From contig CALKRF010000007.1 of assembly GCA_937990665.1 (NCBI GenBank), forward strand, positions 1 to 22,181: a DNA stretch of 22,181 nt, in the 5' to 3' direction. The position numbers and the translations under genes were made by a program. The stretch is from an uncultured Atopobium sp. GTDB taxonomy: Bacteria; Actinomycetota; Coriobacteriia; Coriobacteriales; Atopobiaceae. Of this stretch, positions 1-7,404 are shown in pieces. Position 1 is the stretch's first letter, and each line of letters begins with the position of its first letter. The notes beneath the pieces were generated by a model, which saw nothing but the letters and a program-made list of their open reading frames with translations, was not told the origin of the DNA and searched no databases.

Positions 1-48
1 CCAGCAACACCAGCAACACCAGCAACACCAGCAACACCAGCAACACCA
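1..48 (+). repeat. 9-bp tandem repeat (CCAGCAACA)n encoding Pro-Ala-Thr
   Basis: Five perfect copies of CCAGCAACA occupy bases 1-45, with a partial sixth. They run off the left edge, so the true copy number is unknown. The identity at DNA level, including third codon positions, points to recent slippage expansion of the wall-spanning stalk. The unit length is a multiple of three, so copy changes alter stalk length without a frameshift. Confidence 0.9.
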
Positions 49-273
49 ACTACTCCTACAGACCCATCAACTCCTGCAGATTCCGAGACTCAAGGACAGA
101 ATGCACAGGAGCAATCAAATGGCGCTGTGCAGGAGCAGGCTTCTTCTGGACGTCGTTCAAAAAAATCTGTACTTCCAGAAACTGGTGATGCTGTATCAGC
201 TACCGGTCTTTTAGCAAGCGCAGGATCTATTCTCGCTGCTGCAGGTTTTATCCGCAGGCGTAAGCACGAATAG
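1..273 (+). CDS. C-terminal end of an LPXTG cell-wall-anchored surface protein (partial)
   Basis: This open frame enters from the left edge and ends at TAG 271-273, leaving 90 residues. It begins with five identical Pro-Ala-Thr units encoded by a perfect 9-bp DNA repeat, then a Pro/Thr/Ser/Gln-rich stretch typical of a wall-spanning region. The sortase signal LPETG lies at residues 58-62 (bases 172-186). It is followed by a hydrophobic segment of about 20 residues and the basic tail RRRKHE. This is the standard arrangement that sortase A cleaves between Thr and Gly to attach a protein to peptidoglycan. The functional N-terminal domains are outside the window, so the protein's role (adhesin, enzyme or other) cannot be told. 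Confidence 0.93.
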   Translation, partial: PATPATPATPATPATPTTPTDPSTPADSETQGQNAQEQSNGAVQEQASSGRRSKKSVLPETGDAVSATGLLASAGSILAAAGFIRRRKHE

Positions 274-377
274 AATTTCTTCTATAGAGCGCTAATGACC
301 CTTTTGAGTCATGTCAGAGGAGTCATTTTTATCTTTAACTATTTAGTAGTAACAAGAGGTATTTTTGAGTTTGATAC

Positions 378-420
378 AGCCTCCATTTCTTGAGCGCCAA
401 GAAATGGAGGCTTGCTTTTT
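378..420 (+). terminator. Rho-independent terminator after the LPXTG protein gene
   Basis: A perfect 15-bp stem (378-392 with 398-412) closes a 5-base AGCGC loop and is followed by TGCTTTTT. It lies about 105 bases after the surface-protein stop codon and before the next gene, so it isolates the two transcripts. Confidence 0.9.
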
Positions 421-534
421 GATAGGACAAATTCGAAGAGTTGCTCAAAGCAAAAATACCCTTAGTGTCCACTTTGTTGGACATGTGAAATTTCGGAAGC
501 ATCTAGATTTGTTGCAACAGAGAAAGGAGTTGTA

Positions 535-1389
535 ATGGGCCTTGATGCTTTTGTTCGTTGCAGGTGCTTTGAAGAGGGAAAACTTAAACCCGGTCCAATA
601 CCTTTTGAAGACCTTTACATTGATGATGAAGACTACATCAGCTCAAAGTTTTTAGATCAAAAGCGTAAAGAGCTTAGCTCTGAACAGTTTAGGGAACGCT
701 ATGGAGACCTAGAGAGTGATTTTCTCAATTGGATAGATAGTGCCTGTGAGCATGAATATGGAGAAATCTGTTCCGAAAGAGTTGGTAATTTTTGCGGCTT
801 ATTAAGTATCGGCGCTGTTTTAAGCTCAGATGAGGGTGAATCAAAGTATCCGTTATTAAATAACATGCTTCCTGATGGCAATGGTGGTCTCTATCCTGTT
901 GAAAAAGCACAGCCTACCCTTGATGAACTTGATAGATTTATAGAAGAGCATGCAAAGATTCCGGGATATCAGCTCATTGATGAGGAAACGCATAAAGTCC
1001 TTTTTTCTTGCGCGGTAGATGACGGTTTTTGTCTTTACAGTGACAAATATATTGATTATGGATTTACAGAAGACACAATGTATTTCCATCAGCTTAAGCC
1101 TTCACGTATATTTTACGCTGACCATTTTTGCCAGATTCCAGCTGATGATTTTGAGCAGACGCATAAGGTGGTTGTTTTTTGCGATGAACCAAATAACAGT
1201 GCGTCAAACTTTAAAATGACTTTACCAGGTCCGATTGATAGTGAATTAGACAATTCTGTTTTAAGAAGCTTTTCTGTTCAAAAGGCAACTTTAGACTTCA
1301 AAGAAACCGGTCATTTTTGGAGGCTAAATAAAATTAGGAACCTCCTTGTAGCATCTATAGAAACAAAACATCCTATTTGTTGGTGTTAA
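535..1389 (+). CDS. Uncharacterised 'MGLDA..C.C' family protein
   Basis: A 284-residue soluble, acidic protein with no signal peptide or membrane segment. ATG 535 is preceded by GAAAGGAG at a good distance. The opening MGLDAFVRCRCFEEGKLK and the later ACEH..G.......VGN stretch (residues about 70-87) resemble a group of bacterial hypothetical proteins I have seen that share MGLDA.V.C.CFE.GKLK and an ACEH..G....RIGN block. I know of no function for them. It is monocistronic: a strong terminator lies upstream and a convergent terminator downstream. Cys residues are frequent (including Cys9, Cys11 and the last residue), but no complete metal-binding or catalytic motif is evident. It is more AT-rich than the lsr genes next door, which hints at an accessory gene. 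Confidence 0.75.
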   Translation: MGLDAFVRCRCFEEGKLKPGPIPFEDLYIDDEDYISSKFLDQKRKELSSEQFRERYGDLESDFLNWIDSACEHEYGEICSERVGNFCGLLSIGAVLSSDEGESKYPLLNNMLPDGNGGLYPVEKAQPTLDELDRFIEEHAKIPGYQLIDEETHKVLFSCAVDDGFCLYSDKYIDYGFTEDTMYFHQLKPSRIFYADHFCQIPADDFEQTHKVVVFCDEPNNSASNFKMTLPGPIDSELDNSVLRSFSVQKATLDFKETGHFWRLNKIRNLLVASIETKHPICWC

Positions 1390-1439
1390 AACATATGGGC
1401 TGTGCTAGCTGATTGTGGTCTGACATCATGCTGTCAAAA

Positions 1440-1469
1440 AAAGAGGGCCACCACCAGGTAGCCCTCTTT
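1440..1469 (-). terminator. Terminator of the leftward lsrR-lsrK-cupin unit
   Basis: A 9-bp stem, GCCCTCTTT with AAAGAGGGC, closes a 12-base loop. Read leftward it is followed by a run of T (plus-strand A-run 1434-1442), so it should terminate the cupin transcript. Read rightward the tail is only TTTG, so it is at best a weak terminator for the gene at 535. Confidence 0.75.
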
Positions 1470-1480
1470 GTGCTTGCGCC

Positions 1481-1517
1481 GGCGAGAAGAACGCTGCGCT
1501 TGAACGTTTTTCTCGTC
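1481..1517. repeat. Imperfect GGCGAGAAG-type hairpin
   Basis: GGCGAGAAGAACG (1481-1493) can pair with CGTTTTTCTCGTC (1505-1517) around an 11-base loop. The 13-bp stem contains two G-U type pairs. It lies between the end of the cupin gene and its terminator. The GGCGAGAAG arm recurs in other spacers of this window (9630, 13346, 15379). Confidence 0.55.
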
Positions 1518-1547
1518 AAGCGCTGGTTTTCTCGCTAGATATTGATC

Positions 1548-1898
1548 TTAGTAGGTAGGGTTCTCTACCTCAACCTTGTCGACCTCCTGGAAAGGAGCAA
1601 GGGTTGAGACCATGACGATTGGCTCGTCGTAAGGGTTGTTGACGTAGTGGACCTCGCCGGGCTCAATGTGGATGAAGTCGCCAGCCGAGAGGGTGTGGAC
1701 CTCGCCGTCAACCACAATGTCAATCTTACCCTGGAGGATGTGGAAGTTCTCCTCCATGATGTTGTGGTAGTGGGCCTGGAAATCCTGGCCTGGCTGGAAC
1801 TGGACCATGGCATAGTTCATGCGAGGGCCCTTCATCAGGTACTTAGGACCGTGATCTCCGCACCTATACTCAAAATCGTTCTCGTTGACAATAAACAT
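1548..1898 (-). CDS. Small cupin-domain protein of the lsr locus
   Basis: A 116-residue single-domain cupin. Motif 1 carries likely metal ligands His43, His45 and Glu50 ahead of Gly57. Motif 2 runs from Gly73 through Pro80-Gly81 to His84 and the Asn87-Asn88 pair, so a complete 3-His/1-Glu site is present. ATG 1898 has AAAGGAAAG just upstream. It follows lsrK on the same strand after an 89-base spacer and is the last gene before the leftward terminator, so it is probably co-transcribed with lsrR and lsrK. The window contains all other enteric lsr functions but no LsrG, the isomerase acting between LsrK and LsrF. I infer that this cupin may isomerise phospho-DPD, or otherwise bind or remodel DPD. 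Cupins also include dioxygenases and mere sugar-binding proteins, so the reaction is unproven. Confidence 0.88.
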   Translation of the reverse strand: MFIVNENDFEYRCGDHGPKYLMKGPRMNYAMVQFQPGQDFQAHYHNIMEENFHILQGKIDIVVDGEVHTLSAGDFIHIEPGEVHYVNNPYDEPIVMVSTLAPFQEVDKVEVENPTY

Positions 1899-1944
1899 CT
1901 TACTTTCCTTTCAGGCGCAACTTGTGATGCGACCAAACGTTCTT

Positions 1945-1970
1945 CTTGCGCGCCACGCGTATCTGCGGCG
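1945..1970 (-). repeat. Short dispersed element, CGCCGCAGATAC copy 1
   Basis: In the lsrK-cupin spacer the minus strand reads CGCCGCAGATAC (plus 1959-1970) followed by a GGCGC-containing arm that can fold back on the CGCC. A second copy of the 12-mer occurs just after lsrF (10673-10684), and a diverged one at 11202-11223. Both clear copies lie directly downstream of an lsr gene, in the sense orientation. Confidence 0.4.
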
Positions 1971-1987
1971 CAGCGGAGTCCCGGCAC

Positions 1988-3550
1988 TTACAGACCAGGT
2001 GCTCTCCACATGCTCTTGACCTTGCCCTTTTCTGCAAGCTCAAGCTGACTCTTGTAAACATCCTTCCACTGGACATACAGCTGGTCGTAAACAGCCTTGT
2101 TGTCGGGGTTAGGGGAGAATGTCTTATCCCATTTAACAACGCGCTTTGCGCCCTCGGCGATACTTGGGTAGATGCCTACGCCGTAGCCCGCAAGAACAGC
2201 GGCGCCCAGAGCAGTTGCCTCTTTGACCTCTGGAATGCGAACGTTCTTACCGGTAACGTCGGCAACAATCTGTGCCCAAAGAGGGCTCTTGGAAGCGCCG
2301 CCTGCAAAGATGAGCTCGTCTGGCTCATTGCCGGTAGCCTCTTTGACCAGGTCAATGTGGCCACGGACGAGAAGGGCGGTGTTCTCCAAAATTGCGCGAT
2401 AGAAGGTGTACTTATTGAAACGCTCTGGATCAAGCTCAAAGTTGGTGAACGTTGGGCTTGCGTGGGTCCAGTGGATGTAGTTCATAACGTCACTGAAGCA
2501 GCAGAGCATACCGTGGCTACCTGCAGGAATCTCTGCAGCGTGCTCGTTCATGACGTCGTACACATCAATGCCGCGTTCTTTTGCCTCGGCCTTTTCTGCC
2601 TGGCAGAAGCCGTCACGATACCAACGCATAACCAGACCAGGCTTGAATGCCAGAGCCTCGTACTGCCAAATCTGTGGAATAGCGTGGCAGTTTACACGGA
2701 CGCGATAATCTGGGTCTGGAGTGCTCTTATCGGTGTTGAACTCGTACTGCCAGAAGCTGCCGCCAAAAACGCCAGCCTGACCAGGCTCGCAAGCGCCAAC
2801 GCCAATCATGCCCAGCTGGCAATCGCCACCGCCGACAACAACAGGTGTACCTTCAGCAAGGCCCGTCTCTGCTGCAGCGTCTGCAGTTACAGCGCCAAGA
2901 ACTTCTCCGCACTCGATAACCTGGCCAAACAGGTCATCACGTAGACCGCACTCCTTAGCAATCTCTGGATCCCAGGCACGCTCCTCCAGGCTCATGATGC
3001 CGGTGGTGCTGCCGTTTGATGGCTCAACTGCCAGAATACCGGTGAGCTTGTAAGCAAGCCAGTCGTTGAACATGCCAATCTTGGCTGCCTTGTTGTAGAT
3101 TTCTGGCATCTTGTTCTTAACCCAAAGAAGACGAGGTAGAGCGCCTAGTGCATAGGTTTGACCACTCTTCTGGTAAATCTTCTTCTCAAGCTCTGGGTCC
3201 ATATCAATGAGCTGCTTGACCTCATCAACGCTTCGAGCGTCAACGTTAGCGCACGCCCAAATCTCGTTGCCGTCCTGGTCATACAGGAGGATGCCCTCGC
3301 GCATGCAGGTGGTGGAAATACCAGCGATTTCTTTAGGATCAATGGAGGTCTTTGCCAGAACCTCTTTGATGCAGTCCAGAGCAAGCTGCCAGTCAGCAAC
3401 CCAATCAAAGTCCATGCTGCCAGGCCAACGAGGGTCCTCATGGTGCTCCCACTCGCGCTGAGCAACCCCAACCTGCTCACCGTCAACACTAAAGAGAACG
3501 GCGCGAATACTTCCTGTTCCCGCGTCTAGTGCAAGAAGATACTTGCTCAT
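1988..3550 (-). CDS. lsrK: Autoinducer-2 kinase LsrK (FGGY family)
   Basis: A 520-residue FGGY carbohydrate kinase that phosphorylates imported AI-2 (DPD) with ATP in the cytoplasm, trapping it and making the LsrR ligand. The N-terminal phosphate-binding motif LALDAGTGSIRAV is at residues 6-18. Further matches to the remembered E. coli LsrK are CMREGI, WACANVDAR, PRLLWV, DWLAYKLTG, VVVGGGDCQLG, FAGGASKSPLW.QI and the terminal MWRAPGL. The length is close to the enteric enzyme (about 530). The start ATG 3550 has AAGGAGG upstream and lies 14 bases after the stop of lsrR, so the two are co-transcribed. The high identity along the whole length, rather than in the FGGY motifs alone, separates it from xylulose or rhamnulose kinases. 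Confidence 0.95.
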   Translation of the reverse strand: MSKYLLALDAGTGSIRAVLFSVDGEQVGVAQREWEHHEDPRWPGSMDFDWVADWQLALDCIKEVLAKTSIDPKEIAGISTTCMREGILLYDQDGNEIWACANVDARSVDEVKQLIDMDPELEKKIYQKSGQTYALGALPRLLWVKNKMPEIYNKAAKIGMFNDWLAYKLTGILAVEPSNGSTTGIMSLEERAWDPEIAKECGLRDDLFGQVIECGEVLGAVTADAAAETGLAEGTPVVVGGGDCQLGMIGVGACEPGQAGVFGGSFWQYEFNTDKSTPDPDYRVRVNCHAIPQIWQYEALAFKPGLVMRWYRDGFCQAEKAEAKERGIDVYDVMNEHAAEIPAGSHGMLCCFSDVMNYIHWTHASPTFTNFELDPERFNKYTFYRAILENTALLVRGHIDLVKEATGNEPDELIFAGGASKSPLWAQIVADVTGKNVRIPEVKEATALGAAVLAGYGVGIYPSIAEGAKRVVKWDKTFSPNPDNKAVYDQLYVQWKDVYKSQLELAEKGKVKSMWRAPGL

Positions 3551-3564
3551 CAGATCCTCCTTGT

Positions 3565-4479
3565 TTACGAAAGAAGCAGCTCAGCAGCGGTGTCTGAATC
3601 CGTGATGAGCACGTTCAGATAACCGCCGTTAAGTACTGCTTTAATTGCCGTAACTTTATCTTTGCCACCAGCAACGCCAACAACGTTCTTGAGCTGGCGA
3701 AGCTTGTCCAGATCGGTACTAATGACGCGATCTTCAATTTCTGTCTGAATAAGATTGCCGTCTTTATCCATAAAGTGATTCAGGACGTCGCCGACGGCAC
3801 CCTGCATCTTAAGTACGGTCAGCTCGCCTTCGTTAAGGATGCCGTTGCGCAAAACGGTTGCGCCCTCAACTGCGGCGCCGATGCCGACCACACTCATGTC
3901 TGCATATTCCGTCATAGTGGACACGTCTTGCAGGCTTTTCTCGTCAAGAAGTGCATCGCGCACTTGGCGAGAAGACACAACAAGTGGAGACGGTGTCAGG
4001 AACAGGTGCATGGAGTAGGCGGTGGTGCCAACGGTTGGCAGGTAGTAGCTCACGCCGCCCGTAAGGCTTACAACGTTGAGCGACTCCTCGCGGTTCTTGG
4101 CAAGAACTCCCAGCATACGGCTGACGGTGTCGCCGTAGCCAATGTTGAGGTAGCCGTCCTCGCGCAGGTGATCGGAGACGTAGTGAGCTGCGCCCTGGGC
4201 AATGGATTGATTAATGGCAGAGCTGTCCAGGGGAGTTGGGACCACAAAAGCGTCCTTGAGGCCAAAGCGGTCAATAAGGAGCTGTTCTGCGGAAACGCGC
4301 TGGCTATCGTTCTTTCTGAAGCTGAACTGAACAATGCCCTGCGCGCGAGCCTCTTCAAGTAGACGGATAACTTTTGCACGAGAAACGCCCATGACCTCAG
4401 CAATCTGAGCCTGGGTGTTATCTTCCATGTAGTAATACCATGCAGCCTTAGTAGCTAGTGCATAAGTTTGTTCGTCCAT
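3565..4479 (-). CDS. lsrR: LsrR-type transcriptional regulator (SorC/DeoR family)
   Basis: A 304-residue regulator. Residues about 13-48 (AAWYYY.ED.TQ.QIAEVMGVSRAKVIRLLEEAR) form the N-terminal helix-turn-helix, with GVSRAKV as recognition helix. The remainder is the SorC-type sugar-phosphate-binding and oligomerisation domain (GYGDTVSRML, LTGG, VGIGA, VVGVAGG.DKV.AI). In enterics LsrR represses both divergent lsr promoters until phospho-AI-2 releases it. Here it is also the first gene of the leftward unit and faces lsrA across a 284-base spacer containing two inverted repeats. The start ATG 4479 follows an AGGAGG site. Function as the local lsr regulator is strongly supported by context; binding of phospho-AI-2 is inferred. 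Confidence 0.92.
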   Translation of the reverse strand: MDEQTYALATKAAWYYYMEDNTQAQIAEVMGVSRAKVIRLLEEARAQGIVQFSFRKNDSQRVSAEQLLIDRFGLKDAFVVPTPLDSSAINQSIAQGAAHYVSDHLREDGYLNIGYGDTVSRMLGVLAKNREESLNVVSLTGGVSYYLPTVGTTAYSMHLFLTPSPLVVSSRQVRDALLDEKSLQDVSTMTEYADMSVVGIGAAVEGATVLRNGILNEGELTVLKMQGAVGDVLNHFMDKDGNLIQTEIEDRVISTDLDKLRQLKNVVGVAGGKDKVTAIKAVLNGGYLNVLITDSDTAAELLLS

Positions 4480-4584
4480 GCATCCTCCTGTTGATACTTT
4501 TGTTTAATGATAAAACATTTGTATCTAACATACTAGACTTCATTATAGTAATTATTCTCCCTATTAACAGGAAGATATACTACA

Positions 4585-4611
4585 AATACCATAATTGCGT
4601 ATAGAGGTATT
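4585..4611. promoter_or_regulatory. Candidate LsrR operator, AATACC-N15-GGTATT
   Basis: AATACC (4585-4590) is mirrored by GGTATT (4606-4611). The arm AATACC recurs at 4639-4644 and as ATAATACC near 4659. The inverted repeat overlaps the position expected for the -35 element of the lsrA promoter proposed at 4627-4635. Assignment to LsrR is inference. Confidence 0.4.
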
Positions 4612-4626
4612 GCGGACTATTGTTCA

Positions 4627-4635
4627 TGATACAAT
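4627..4635 (+). promoter_or_regulatory. Candidate extended -10 element of the lsrACDBF promoter
   Basis: TGATACAAT matches the extended -10 form TGnTAnAAT. The -35 region 17 bases upstream (GTATTG) is poor, as expected for a regulated extended -10 promoter. Transcription would start near 4642, leaving a leader of about 120 bases before lsrA. The minus strand carries GATACAAA at 4518-4525, a possible matching -10 for lsrR. Confidence 0.4.
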
Positions 4636-4647
4636 CAAAAATACCAT

Positions 4648-4677
4648 TCACGGCAGTAATAATACCGTTTGCCGTGA
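4648..4677. promoter_or_regulatory. Candidate LsrR operator, TCACGGCA-N14-TGCCGTGA
   Basis: A perfect 8-bp inverted repeat with a 14-base spacer, total 30 bp, fits the extended operators used by tetrameric SorC-family regulators. It lies just downstream of the proposed lsrA transcription start, where bound repressor would block initiation or elongation. As RNA it could also form a leader hairpin. Confidence 0.5.
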
Positions 4678-4763
4678 CGGTGCTTTGAAGAATGCTTATT
4701 TATATATATCTTCAAAGTGTGAGATTTTGTACGGCCGTTTGTTATTTTTTGGTAGGAGGTACT

Positions 4764-6317
4764 ATGGGTGAAACTTTTGACATCGATATCGATGCCACTG
4801 ACCCAAAGTCGCCTGAAGGAAAAGATGCGTGTGAGCAGTGCGACACACTTCTTTCCGTCCGCGGAATCAAGAAGTCATTTGGTTCCAACGAGGTATTAAA
4901 AGGCATTAACTTAGATTTGGCGCCAGGAGAGGTCATCTCTCTTATTGGTGGCAACGGTTCCGGTAAATCTACCCTCATGAAGATCATCATGGGTATTTAC
5001 TCTGCCGATGAGGGAGAAATTTCTATCGATCGTCAAAAGGTTGATATCTCCAACCCTAAGGCCGCACTTGCACACAGCATTTATATGGTTCCTCAGGAGC
5101 CAATGCTGTTCCCTAATATGACTGTTAGAGAGAACATCACCATTGGTTTTGAGGCTCCAAAAGCTGAGCTCAATAAGATGCTCGAAGACACTATGAAAGA
5201 GATTGGCTGGGAGCTTGATCTGGACCGCAAGGCAATGACGCTTTCCATTGCTGAGCAGGGCATGGTTGAGATTCTCCGCGGTCTTATGCGTCACTCTGAG
5301 ATTCTTATTCTGGACGAGCCAACTTCTGCACTTACCTTTGACGAGGTACAGAGCCTCTTCAAGGTAGTCCAGGAGCTCAAGCAGAAAAACATTGGCATTA
5401 TCTACATCACCCACCGCCTGGCAGAGGTCTTTGAGATTTCTACCAGCATTGGTATTCTGCGCGACGGCGTTATGGCTATGCGCGGCAAGGTAGAGGACTT
5501 TACGCGAGAAGATCTTGTTCGCGGACTTCTTCCACCAGACGCAGCAGAGATTAAGAAAGAAATTGCCGAGAGCGCAAACATTGATTACGACGCAGAGCCT
5601 ATTTTTGAACTTGCTGAGTTCACCGGCTATGGCTTTGCTGACGTAAACCTCAACATTTATCCAGGCGAGATTGTTGGTCTTGCAGGTATCGTTGGTGCAG
5701 GTAGATCAGAGATGGCTACCACCATTTACGGTATGGATAAGGTTTTGGGCGGCAAGGTATTTGTTGACGGCAAAGACATTACCGGCAAGTCCACCAAGGA
5801 CGTCATTGCTGCAGGTCTGAGCTATGTCCCAGAGGACCGCTTTAACGACGGTCTGTTTAGAATTCGTGACGTTGCCGAGAACACCACAAGCTCTCTGCTT
5901 GCTAACTCTTCTCTTGGTAAGTTGCTGCTTAACCGCAAAGAAGAAGATAGGGTTTCTCAGAACTACGTTGATAACTTCCGTACCAAGGTTACTGGCCTTG
6001 ATCAGGAGGTAGGCGGCCTCTCTGGTGGTAACCAGCAGAAGATTGTTATTGGCCGTGCATTCTCGGTTGCTCCAAAGGTTGTTATTTTGGACGAGCCAAC
6101 TCGTGGTATTGACGCTGCTGCTCGTGGCGATGTATACGCTGTTCTGCAGGAGCTCCGTAAGCAAGGTGTTTCTATTCTTCTGATTTCTTCTGACATGGAA
6201 GAGATTATTGAGCTTGCTGACCGCGCGTTCACCATGTACCAGGGACGCATTAATCACGAGTTCAAAAAAGAAGAAATTACGCAGGACAACCTCATGTCCG
6301 CTGCATTTGGATTGTAG
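4764..6317 (+). CDS. lsrA: AI-2 ABC importer ATP-binding subunit LsrA
   Basis: A duplicated ABC ATPase of 517 residues that powers AI-2 uptake. The first domain has Walker A GGNGSGKST (62-70), a degenerate signature SIAEQGMVEI (161-170) and Walker B LILDEPTSAL (181-190). The second has a degenerate Walker A GIVGAGRSE (308-316), signature LSGGNQQK (419-426) and Walker B VILDEPTRGID (440-450). This asymmetric pattern is normal for the sugar-type (CUT2) importers to which Lsr belongs. I place the start at ATG 4764, preceded by TAGGAGG, rather than at the in-frame ATG 4692, which has no ribosome binding site and would add an implausible leader. It is the first gene of the rightward unit, followed by lsrC after 10 bases. 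Confidence 0.94.
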   Translation: MGETFDIDIDATDPKSPEGKDACEQCDTLLSVRGIKKSFGSNEVLKGINLDLAPGEVISLIGGNGSGKSTLMKIIMGIYSADEGEISIDRQKVDISNPKAALAHSIYMVPQEPMLFPNMTVRENITIGFEAPKAELNKMLEDTMKEIGWELDLDRKAMTLSIAEQGMVEILRGLMRHSEILILDEPTSALTFDEVQSLFKVVQELKQKNIGIIYITHRLAEVFEISTSIGILRDGVMAMRGKVEDFTREDLVRGLLPPDAAEIKKEIAESANIDYDAEPIFELAEFTGYGFADVNLNIYPGEIVGLAGIVGAGRSEMATTIYGMDKVLGGKVFVDGKDITGKSTKDVIAAGLSYVPEDRFNDGLFRIRDVAENTTSSLLANSSLGKLLLNRKEEDRVSQNYVDNFRTKVTGLDQEVGGLSGGNQQKIVIGRAFSVAPKVVILDEPTRGIDAAARGDVYAVLQELRKQGVSILLISSDMEEIIELADRAFTMYQGRINHEFKKEEITQDNLMSAAFGL

Positions 6318-6327
6318 GAGGTGACGT

Positions 6328-7404
6328 ATGGATCTTGTAAAGCGCCTTCTCAAGGCTAGGGGACTGAGCAGCCTCGCATTTCTGATTGCTCTCTTTATTA
6401 TTGTTGGTGCAATGAATCCCGCATTCTTGACGCCAGCAACAATTGCTGCCTGCTTTAACACGTCCGTTGTCTACACATTGGTCGCTGTTGGTGTGGCTTT
6501 CACTCTGTTCATTGGTGAGATTGACGTTTCTGTTGGTTCCAACCTGGGTCTTGTTGCTGTGGTAGTTGGCAGCATGCTGAGAGATGGAACTCCACTTCCT
6601 GTTGCTTGCCTGGTAGGTATTCTTATTGGTGTAGCAATTGGCCTGGTCAACGCCTGGGGCGTTGCCGTTATGAAGGCTCCATCGCTCATCTTTACCCTGG
6701 GTACCAACGGTGTTCTGCGCGGTATCGTTTACGTGTACACCAATGGTCAGTGGGTTGAGAACCTCCCTAAGGAGTTCAAGGACTTCTCGGCAGTAACTGG
6801 TATTGGCGACTTCACCGTTTACTATTGCGCAGTTATTGCGCTGGTTATCTTGATTCACTTTGCACTAACCCAGACCCGTCGTGGTCGCTGGTTTGCAGCA
6901 GTTGGCGATAACGCTAACGGTGCAACCCTGGTTGGTATTCCAGCTCTTCAGACCAAGATTCTGGCATACGTCATCTGCGGCGTTATGGCAGCTATCGGCG
7001 GCATCATCTTCTGCAGCCGTATTGGCTTTGTTACCCCAATGAGCGGTAACGGCTACGAGATGAAGGCTATTGCAGCCTGCGTTCTTGGTGGCGTTAGCCT
7101 GCTTGGCGGCGTTGGCTCCGTCCTTGGTGCAGCTGTCGGTTCCGTCATCATGGCATCCATCAGCTACCTGTTGGTCTTCATGGGCTTCTCGTCAAATTAC
7201 GACAACGCAATTACTGGCGTTATCCTGATCGTGATCGTCGTTGTGGACGCCCTGCTTCAGCACCGCTCCATTGTTCAGAACAGGCATGCTCGTCTGAACG
7301 CACGTGTTTCTCCAAAGGCAACTTCTGAGGTTCTTGCAGAGCAGATTGCAGACTTTGGTGAGGCAGCTATGAGCCCTTTGGGTAAGAAGGGCGGTGTTCG
7401 CTAA
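6328..7404 (+). CDS. lsrC: AI-2 ABC importer permease LsrC
   Basis: A 358-residue polytopic inner-membrane protein of the BPD_transp_2 (RbsC/LsrC) family. Hydrophobic segments begin at residues about 15-32 and recur through the protein to about 320. Family landmarks include the GEIDVSVGS stretch (about 64-72), TLGTNGVLRGI, the ATP-binding-subunit contact region GDN..GA.L.GI (about 193-205), and CVLGGVSLLGGVGSVLGA in the C-terminal half. ATG 6328 follows TAGGAGGTGA. The stop overlaps the lsrD start by one base, indicating translational coupling. It should pair with LsrD as the heterodimeric AI-2 channel. Confidence 0.92.
   Translation: MDLVKRLLKARGLSSLAFLIALFIIVGAMNPAFLTPATIAACFNTSVVYTLVAVGVAFTLFIGEIDVSVGSNLGLVAVVVGSMLRDGTPLPVACLVGILIGVAIGLVNAWGVAVMKAPSLIFTLGTNGVLRGIVYVYTNGQWVENLPKEFKDFSAVTGIGDFTVYYCAVIALVILIHFALTQTRRGRWFAAVGDNANGATLVGIPALQTKILAYVICGVMAAIGGIIFCSRIGFVTPMSGNGYEMKAIAACVLGGVSLLGGVGSVLGAAVGSVIMASISYLLVFMGFSSNYDNAITGVILIVIVVVDALLQHRSIVQNRHARLNARVSPKATSEVLAEQIADFGEAAMSPLGKKGGVR

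Noticed and set aside
274..340. Weak hairpin ATGAC...GTCAT just after the LPXTG gene
   Set aside because: Only five reliable pairs with an internal mismatch; the strong terminator at 378-420 explains termination better.
1946..2944. Rightward 332-codon frame opposite lsrK
   Set aside because: It is antisense to a clearly recognisable kinase gene and has a low-complexity, Cys/Ala/Leu/Asn-rich translation with no motif.
4692..4763. Upstream in-frame ATG for lsrA, adding 24 residues
   Set aside because: No ribosome binding site precedes it, whereas ATG 4764 has TAGGAGG at ideal distance and the protein from there fits the family length.
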